Source: Clostridia bacterium
GTDB lineage: Bacteria > Bacillota > Clostridia > Oscillospirales > Acutalibacteraceae
Reading direction: 5' to 3'
Length of the DNA stretch: 10,598 nucleotides
Assembly (NCBI GenBank): GCA_900769535.1
Contig: CAAGHB010000113.1
Span: 1-10,598, forward strand
This document shows positions 6,151 through 10,598 of this stretch, piece by piece (positions within the stretch are counted from its first letter, which is position 1; each line of letters begins with the position of its first letter). The translations under genes and the position numbers were made by a program. The notes under the pieces are model-generated. The model was not told the origin of the DNA. It saw nothing but the letters and a program-made list of their open reading frames with translations, and did no database searches.

Positions 6151-6735
6151 TCAGCCGTTTCTCTTTATGAGCAGCGGCTGAATTTGTTTTCCCTCGACTG
6201 CCGCCAGAATGGTATCGTCAATAAGTGAAAAGTCGGAGATGAGCGAGGTCGGCTTTTTGTGCGCGTCGTCCTGCTCGAATGGGACGAAATAAACGTTCTT
6301 TGTGTTCAGAAGCGCGCCGATATTTTTTGCCGAGCCGGAAAGGGCATCGTTGGTGGCTATTGCGATTACAACCGGCCGTCCGTTTCTGAGATGCGCCTTT
6401 GCCGCCATTGTAACGGCGGTGTCGGTGATGCCGTTTGCGAGCTTTGCGGCGGTGTTACCCGTGCAGGGAGCGATAACGAGGACGTCGAGCATTGATTTCG
6501 GTCCTATCGGCTCGGCTTCCTTGACTGTGGTGATGATTTCCTTTTCGCAAATTTCCTTTACCCTTGTTTTAAAGTCATCCGCCTTGCCGAATCGCGTATC
6601 GGTGACCTGAACGATGGGCGACATAATGGGAAACAGGTTGTATCCCTTATTTTTCAGATTTGACAGCTCGTTTACGGCGGCGTTCAGGGTACAGAAGGAG
6701 CCGCACATAGCAAAGCCGACGTTTAATACATTCAT
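6151..6735 (-). CDS. dpaB: Dipicolinate synthase subunit B
   Basis: The 194-residue flavoprotein-fold subunit joins DpaA to convert the lysine-pathway intermediate (dihydrodipicolinate / hydroxytetrahydrodipicolinate) to dipicolinic acid in the mother cell; the spore core then stores it as the calcium salt. Family landmarks are FAMCGSFCT at the N-terminus, TDTRFG (45-50), AEPIGPK (74-80), IAPCTGNTAAKLANGITD (88-105) and VPFEQDDAHKKP (151-162), all matching the pattern I know from Bacillus SpoVFB, at similar length. Start ATG 6735 has GGAGG seven bases upstream and overlaps the dpaA stop as ATGA, so the two subunits are translationally coupled. There is no asd, dapG or dapA next to it, unlike the Bacillus operon. 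The gene marks the host as spore forming, or descended from spore formers. Confidence 0.96.
   Translation of the reverse strand: MNVLNVGFAMCGSFCTLNAAVNELSNLKNKGYNLFPIMSPIVQVTDTRFGKADDFKTRVKEICEKEIITTVKEAEPIGPKSMLDVLVIAPCTGNTAAKLANGITDTAVTMAAKAHLRNGRPVVIAIATNDALSGSAKNIGALLNTKNVYFVPFEQDDAHKKPTSLISDFSLIDDTILAAVEGKQIQPLLIKRNG
6152..6180 (+). terminator. Possible weak terminator of trmL inside the 3' end of dpaB
   Basis: CAGCCG (6152-6157) can pair with CGGCTG (6175-6180) over a 17-base loop, followed on the plus strand by the T-rich AATTTGTTTT. The loop is long and the U tract interrupted. The 6120-6150 gap itself holds only AT-rich sequence and one plus-strand T run (6144-6151), with no clear hairpin for either convergent gene. 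Confidence 0.3.
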
Positions 6736-7526
6736 AAAAATTCCTCCCGAATAATCTCGTTGATTGTGTTTAAAATGTTCTTTGCCGCCGTAACGGGAGC
6801 AACCCTTGCAGGAAGTGACGGCGCATTGATATATCTTATTTCAGCCGCAGCTAACATGTCAAAATCGGCGCCGTAGGGAGCAGATGCAAGTTCAATGTAA
6901 AGGGCGTCCGATTTTATCATATTTATTGTTTCAGGGGTAAAAATTCTATGAGGTACGGTGTTAAAAATTATCGAGAATTTATCAATATAATCGCCGATTT
7001 GGTCGGTTAAAATATGATTTATTCCGCATTTTTCGGCGTATTCGAGGTCGGCTTTTTTTCGTGCGCTAACGGTGACCTTTGCGCCGAGCGCCTTTAAATA
7101 GTTTGCGAGAACCTTTCCGATTTTTCCGTATCCCGATATAAGACATTCCGCATCATAAAGGGAAAAATCGGTGGCTTCGATAGCAATCATAAGGGCGCCT
7201 TCCGCTGTCGGTATTGCGTTTAACTCGGCAAAGGAATCCCTTTTATTGTAATCGAAAATAAGAGCGCCTGCCGCATTTATTTTTGATGCAAAATCGGGCG
7301 GCACCAGACCGCCGAAAAATATATCGCCTTCGTCGGCAATATCGATAATGTCGGACAGATTTATGGTTTCGGGGTCGAGGGGCGCATTGAGGGTAACCCC
7401 GTCGCGAGTCAGAGGAAGCGGCAATATGATTATATGGGAATCAAGCGAAATCGTGTGACCCTCCGAAATGAGAAGCCGTTTAAGAATTTCAAACCGTTTG
7501 TCTCCGCCGATAACCGTAAATTGCAT
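6732..7526 (-). CDS. dpaA: Dipicolinate synthase subunit A
   Basis: This is the NAD(P)-binding subunit of dipicolinate synthase. The N-terminal domain carries VIGGDKRFEIL (residues 5-15), the usual DpaA opening. NAIPTAEGALMIAI (103-116) precedes the Rossmann turn SGYGKIGKVL, with GxGxxG at 132-137. SIIFNTVPHRIF (185-196) and IELASAPYGADF (211-222) are further conserved segments. I choose ATG 7526 (264 residues) because GAGGTGG is five bases upstream and the VIGGDKR strand then starts at residue 5. The longer in-frame ATG at 7574 would place 16 extra residues inside a strong RNA hairpin without a ribosome binding site. The protein is somewhat shorter than the roughly 300-residue Bacillus form. 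dpaB overlaps its stop by 4 bases. Expression during sporulation is expected, but the promoter is not obvious. Confidence 0.95.
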   Translation of the reverse strand: MQFTVIGGDKRFEILKRLLISEGHTISLDSHIIILPLPLTRDGVTLNAPLDPETINLSDIIDIADEGDIFFGGLVPPDFASKINAAGALIFDYNKRDSFAELNAIPTAEGALMIAIEATDFSLYDAECLISGYGKIGKVLANYLKALGAKVTVSARKKADLEYAEKCGINHILTDQIGDYIDKFSIIFNTVPHRIFTPETINMIKSDALYIELASAPYGADFDMLAAAEIRYINAPSLPARVAPVTAAKNILNTINEIIREEFL

Positions 7527-7540
7527 TTCATCCACCTCGT

Positions 7541-7588
7541 AAAAAAATATCTCATAGAACGTTTCTATAACCATTCTATGAGATATTT
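7541..7588 (-). terminator. Strong hairpin with U tract between cca and dpaA (terminator or attenuator)
   Basis: A 15-base perfect stem (7545-7559 with 7574-7588, core ATCTCATAGAA/TTCTATGAGAT) encloses a 14-base loop. On the minus strand it begins six bases after the cca stop and runs into seven Us ending at 7541. Only two bases then separate the U tract from the dpaA Shine-Dalgarno at 7538-7532. It reads as the terminator of cca, but its position leaves no room for a promoter between it and dpaA. Confidence 0.82.
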
Positions 7589-7599
7589 ATCAGTTTAGT
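7572..7599 (-). promoter_or_regulatory. Speculative sigma-K-like promoter for dpaA-dpaB
   Basis: On the minus strand AC (7599-7598), a 17-base gap and CATAGAATG (7580-7572) approximate the sigma-K pattern AC...CATAnnnTA with one mismatch. Dipicolinate synthase belongs to the sigma-K regulon in Bacillus. The -10 would lie in one arm of the hairpin, so a transcript from here could not form that hairpin. The motif is short and could be chance. Confidence 0.25.
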
Positions 7600-8764
7600 T
7601 ACTGTTTATGATGCTTTTTAATTTTTCGGTGGAGTTTAGCTCGGGCTCGGCAATTACCCTTTCGAGAAGGTCGTTCAGTACACGCCCAACCGCCTCTCCG
7701 CTGATACCCATTTCAGCGAGGTCGTCACCGCCGATGGCAAGATGCCGTATGAGATAGGGCTCTTTCTTTTGGACAACGTCGCGAAGCTCGCCTTTTGCCG
7801 CCGAAACGTCCCTGCCGTACAGTGCCGCCTGTGCCGAAAGTATGGCGAAAATATCATCTGCGCTATGCTTTTGTAACAGGTGCTTTAACTCACCGCGATC
7901 AAAGGGCTGATTTTCGCAAAGCGCAGTATAAATCAGTCCTACCGCTGTCCTTGTTGTGCGCTCGGCTTTGAGATTTGCCAAAACTGAATCGGGGACGCAT
8001 TTGCAAAGCTTTAAGAGGACGGCAATCCGCAGGTTTAAATTCTCGTCAACCTTGTCAATAGGCGCTAAATCGTCGCAGTCGTCTATCCCGATGTGCTTGA
8101 GTCCGCCGTTTTTGATAATTATTTCAATAAGCGACGGCCGATTTCCCATAAGCGCCTTTTTCATTTCGCTGTAAATTCGTTCGGCGCTTACGTTGTGAAG
8201 CGTTTTTGCGAGTTTTTTTATAGCGGCGAGGGTGTCACTTTCAATTGTATAGCCGAGGGTCGAGGCGAAGCGAATTGCCCTTAAAATGCGAAGTGCATCC
8301 TCGTCAAATCGTCTTTCAGCATTGCCGACGGTACGGAGAATTTTCCTTTCAATATCCTCTTTTCCGCCGAAGCAGTCGAAAATTCCGCGTTTTTCATTGT
8401 AGCCGATTGCATTTACGGTAAAGTCGCGACGTGCAAGGTCGTCCTTAAACTCACCCGTGAAATTGACCGAGTCGGGACGTCGGTGGTCGGCATAGTCGCC
8501 GTCAATTCGGTAACGCGTAACCTCAATCGGCTGACCGTCGGAGATAACGGTGACGGTGCCGTGCTTTATTCCGGTTTCAATCACGCGGTCGAATAGCGAC
8601 GAAATGGCCTCGCAGGGCGCATTTGAGGCAATATCATAGTCGTGGGGAGTGATGCCCGACAGCATATCCCTCACACAGCCGCCGACAAGCCACGCCTCGT
8701 AGCCGTTTTCTTCTATTTTGCTGATAACTGCCTTTACGTAAGGCGGAATAAAAAATTTTTCCAT
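7595..8764 (-). CDS. cca: CCA tRNA nucleotidyltransferase (class II)
   Basis: The 389-residue cytoplasmic enzyme adds or repairs the 3' CCA of tRNAs from CTP and ATP. Class II motifs appear in order: LVGGCVRDMLSG (26-37), the catalytic DYD (42-44), RRDFTVNAI (112-120), the nucleotide-selecting EDALR (155-159, the EDxxR pattern), RILRAIRFAS (159-168) and SAERIYSEM (193-201). The rest is the helical body and tail. Start ATG 8764 has AAGGA seven bases upstream. Poly(A) polymerases share this fold, so the activity is inferred; as the only such gene visible, in a Firmicutes-type genome, CCA addition is the likelier role. It is transcribed divergently from murC out of a very compact 85-base gap, and a strong hairpin follows its stop. 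Confidence 0.93.
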   Translation of the reverse strand: MEKFFIPPYVKAVISKIEENGYEAWLVGGCVRDMLSGITPHDYDIASNAPCEAISSLFDRVIETGIKHGTVTVISDGQPIEVTRYRIDGDYADHRRPDSVNFTGEFKDDLARRDFTVNAIGYNEKRGIFDCFGGKEDIERKILRTVGNAERRFDEDALRILRAIRFASTLGYTIESDTLAAIKKLAKTLHNVSAERIYSEMKKALMGNRPSLIEIIIKNGGLKHIGIDDCDDLAPIDKVDENLNLRIAVLLKLCKCVPDSVLANLKAERTTRTAVGLIYTALCENQPFDRGELKHLLQKHSADDIFAILSAQAALYGRDVSAAKGELRDVVQKKEPYLIRHLAIGGDDLAEMGISGEAVGRVLNDLLERVIAEPELNSTEKLKSIINSN

Positions 8765-8781
8765 AAAATGTTCCTTTTCGG

Positions 8782-8810
8782 TTGTTTATCGGTGAAAAAG
8801 GTGGTATTAT
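8782..8810 (+). promoter_or_regulatory. Probable sigma-A promoter of murC
   Basis: TTGTTT (8782-8787), 17 bases, then TATTAT (8805-8810). Four of six bases match at -35 and five of six at -10. The -10 overlaps the -10 of the opposing cca promoter. Confidence 0.65.
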
Positions 8811-8834
8811 ATCTATAAGTGTGCTTAAACTGAA
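8806..8834 (-). promoter_or_regulatory. Probable sigma-A promoter of cca
   Basis: On the minus strand TTCAGT (8834-8829), 17 bases, then TATAAT (8811-8806). The -10 is perfect, but only three of six -35 bases match. It shares five base pairs with the murC -10 on the other strand. Confidence 0.6.
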
Positions 8835-8849
8835 TTTAGGGGCGATAGC

Positions 8850-10235
8850 ATGAAACAGCTCAACGAATATGACAAGCTGATTGACAGCGTTAAAAAAATT
8901 CACATGATAGGTATCGGCGGCGCAGGAATGTGTCCCCTTGCCGAAATTCTTCATAAAAAAGGATACGAGCTTACCGGCTCGGATAATAATCGCACCGATA
9001 CACTTTCACGCGTGGAAGCAATGGGGATTCCCGTAACCCTCGGCCATTTCCCCGAAAACGTTCACGGAGCCGAGCTTGTAATTCATTCGGCCGCGATTAT
9101 GAAGGATAATCCCGAGCTCGTTGAGGCCGAGCGCCTTTCTATCCCTACGCTCGAAAGGTCCTTTTTGCTGGGCGCAATCACCAGACAGTTTGATAACGTT
9201 ATCGGCGTTTGCGGCACCCATGGAAAAACTACCGTTACCTCTATGATAACACAAATTTTGCAAGATGCAAATCTTTCTCCGTCGGCAATCATCGGTGGAA
9301 AGCTGCCGCTTATCAATGCAAACGGAATTTGCGGTAATTCGGACACCCTTGTTTGCGAGTCGTGCGAATACGTCGACACCTTTTTGAAGGAGTCGCCTGA
9401 TATAGCCGTTTTGCTCAATATCGACCGTGACCACATGGAGTATTTTAAGACGGATGAGCGCCTCATCGATTCGTTCAGACGATTTATCGGCTCCTCGACA
9501 AAATGCGCCGTAGTAAACGGTGATGATGAGCGCAGTATGCTTGCAACAGAAGGAATTGACGTCGAAATTATAACCGTCGGCGAAAATGACGGAAACGATT
9601 GGCGAGCAGTAAATATTGCGATGTCAAAGGGTGGATTTTACGAATTCGACCTTTTAAAAGGAGAGTCTCTCGTCACTCATATTGCGCTTGGCTGTCCCGG
9701 ACGTCATAACGTGCTAAATGCGGCTATGGCTGCTGTTGCCGCCATTCTTTCGGGGGCTGACGGCGAGGACGTGAAATACGGACTTTCGCGATTTGGCGGT
9801 GCCTGCCGCAGATTTGAAATTCTCGGAAAGCCGAAAGGAATAGTTATTGCCGACGACTACGCCCATCATCCGAAGGAGCTCGAAGTAACACTCAATACCG
9901 CAAAGACAATGGGCTTTAACCGTGTGTTTGCCGTTTTCCAGCCATTTACGTTCAGCCGCACGTCGATGCTGCTTGACGAATTTGCCCGAGTGCTCGGTAT
10001 TGCCGATCGGGTCGTTTTGTCACAGATTATGGGCTCACGGGAAAAGAATACCTACGGCGTCCACACCTCTCAAATAGCCGAAAAGATTGACGGCTCGGTT
10101 TATTTTGACACCTTTGACGAAATTGCCGATTACATCGTCGATAATGCCAGGGAGGGCGATTTGGTAATAACCCTCGGCTGCGGCGATATTTACAAGGCGG
10201 CAAAAATAATGCTCAAAAAATACGCTGAAAAATAA
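8850..10235 (+). CDS. murC: UDP-N-acetylmuramate--L-alanine ligase
   Basis: MurC uses ATP to attach L-alanine to UDP-MurNAc, the first amino acid of the peptidoglycan stem, in the cytoplasm. The 461-residue length is normal. Domain 1 has the UDP-binding GIGGAGM (21-27) and TGSDNN (42-47). Domain 2 has the ATP P-loop GTHGKTT (122-128), ESCEY (170-174) and NIDRDHMEYF (190-199). Domain 3 has CPGRHNVLNA, then CRRFEILG and IADDYAHHPKE, the MurC-type signature that separates it from MurD, MurE and MurF. Start ATG 8850 has AGGGG seven bases upstream. It is a single-gene unit with its own promoter and a strong terminator, not part of a larger mur cluster in this window. Confidence 0.97.
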   Translation: MKQLNEYDKLIDSVKKIHMIGIGGAGMCPLAEILHKKGYELTGSDNNRTDTLSRVEAMGIPVTLGHFPENVHGAELVIHSAAIMKDNPELVEAERLSIPTLERSFLLGAITRQFDNVIGVCGTHGKTTVTSMITQILQDANLSPSAIIGGKLPLINANGICGNSDTLVCESCEYVDTFLKESPDIAVLLNIDRDHMEYFKTDERLIDSFRRFIGSSTKCAVVNGDDERSMLATEGIDVEIITVGENDGNDWRAVNIAMSKGGFYEFDLLKGESLVTHIALGCPGRHNVLNAAMAAVAAILSGADGEDVKYGLSRFGGACRRFEILGKPKGIVIADDYAHHPKELEVTLNTAKTMGFNRVFAVFQPFTFSRTSMLLDEFARVLGIADRVVLSQIMGSREKNTYGVHTSQIAEKIDGSVYFDTFDEIADYIVDNAREGDLVITLGCGDIYKAAKIMLKKYAEK

Positions 10236-10261
10236 AAAAACATAAAAAGTACGATATGCCC

Positions 10262-10295
10262 AAGGCGAACAGAAAAAACTCTGTTCGCCTTTTTT
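10262..10295 (+). terminator. Intrinsic terminator of murC
   Basis: AAGGCGAACAG (10262-10272) pairs perfectly with CTGTTCGCCTT (10281-10291) across an 8-base loop and continues into a T run to 10295. It starts 26 bases after the murC stop. Confidence 0.93.
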
Positions 10296-10304
10296 CTGCA
10301 ATTC

Positions 10305-10333
10305 TTGACAAAAATTTTGGAGTTATATATAAT
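10305..10333 (+). promoter_or_regulatory. Perfect consensus sigma-A promoter of the Tyr-rich membrane protein
   Basis: TTGACA (10305-10310), 17 bases, then TATAAT (10328-10333): a full match at both boxes. It begins ten bases after the murC terminator, and GAGGAGG at 10351-10357 follows. Confidence 0.92.
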
Positions 10334-10366
10334 AAATGTAATAAATTTCTGAGGAGGATTTGAATA

Positions 10367-10598
10367 ATGTACGATTCATATTACGATTACAGCTCATATT
10401 ACAGATCAACCGACCCGACACCCTTTCTTATCATCAGCGTTGTTGCGGCTCTTGTAGCAACAATTTTGCTCTTTGTTTTGGTTCTTCCGGACAAAAAGCG
10501 CCCGACTTTAAACGGCTTTTTCAAGGGGCTTGCTGATATTTTTAATTTCAGAACCCTTTTGATTGAAAAGATTGTAAAGTTTTTATACACCTTTTCCA
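10367..10598 (+). CDS. Tyr-rich single-span membrane protein, C-terminus cut by window edge
   Basis: From ATG 10367 there are 77 open codons to the end of the window, so the gene is partial. I do not recognise the family. The first 14 residues are strikingly rich in tyrosine and serine (MYDSYYDYSSYYRS). A hydrophobic helix spans about residues 20-41 (LIISVVAALVATILLFVLVL), followed by a basic segment (PDKKRP). Then comes an amphipathic to hydrophobic stretch with FFKGLADIFNFRTLLIEKIV, and another membrane segment may begin at the edge. The start is firm: GAGGAGG is nine bases upstream and a perfect promoter lies before it. The layout suggests an inner-membrane protein with an extracytoplasmic or cytoplasmic Tyr-rich tip; the orientation is not certain. 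Confidence 0.8.
   Translation, partial: MYDSYYDYSSYYRSTDPTPFLIISVVAALVATILLFVLVLPDKKRPTLNGFFKGLADIFNFRTLLIEKIVKFLYTFS

Noticed and set aside
7527..7574. Longer DpaA start at ATG 7574
   Set aside because: It would translate 16 residues from within the 15-base hairpin without a ribosome binding site; ATG 7526 has GAGGTGG at good spacing and fits the family N-terminus.
1..10598. Mobile elements, CRISPR arrays, defence systems, tRNA or rRNA genes, riboswitches
   Set aside because: No transposase, integrase, direct-repeat array, cloverleaf or long structured leader was seen; genes are housekeeping or sporulation type with even codon use.

Overview
This window looks like ordinary chromosome of a spore-forming, mid-GC Clostridia, probably gut-type Oscillospirales/Ruminococcaceae. 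The evidence is the dipicolinate synthase pair dpaA-dpaB, the clostridial N-terminus of the pyrophosphatase, strong AGGAGG ribosome binding sites, clean sigma-A promoters with 17-base spacers, and AT-rich intergenic gaps. The genus-level guess is inference. There is no tRNA, rRNA, CRISPR array, transposase or phage gene.

Layout. Bases 1-1260 (minus) hold ppa (family I inorganic pyrophosphatase, TTG start) followed by the N-terminal part of a diacylglycerol-kinase-family lipid kinase that runs off the left edge. Bases 1378-1717 (minus) are a self-contained unit: consensus promoter, a 76-residue orphan protein and an intrinsic terminator. Bases 1883-5533 (minus) form a cell-wall operon: an FHA-domain/FtsW-RodA fusion, a short class B penicillin-binding transpeptidase overlapping it by 4 bases, then a lipoprotein with a Ser/Glu-rich stalk and an SH3b domain. 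trmL (plus) is transcribed divergently from this operon from an almost touching promoter. Bases 6151-7526 (minus) hold dpaA-dpaB, overlapping by 4 bases, for the spore-core solute dipicolinic acid. Upstream is cca (minus), whose -10 element overlaps that of the divergent murC (plus). murC ends at a strong terminator. A perfect consensus promoter then drives a Tyr-rich single-span membrane protein cut by the right edge.

How the genes fit together. Peptidoglycan work dominates: MurC makes the cytoplasmic precursor, the FtsW/RodA-type polymerase and its partner transpeptidase would build the wall, and the SH3b lipoprotein may bind it. The rest is housekeeping (PPi hydrolysis, tRNA CCA ends, tRNA wobble methylation, lipid phosphorylation) and sporulation (DPA).

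No clearly new system is visible. The points most worth a second look are the FHA-polymerase fusion with an apparently degenerate phosphothreonine pocket, the terminator-like hairpin jammed between cca and the dpaA ribosome binding site, and the two small orphan genes with near-perfect promoters.
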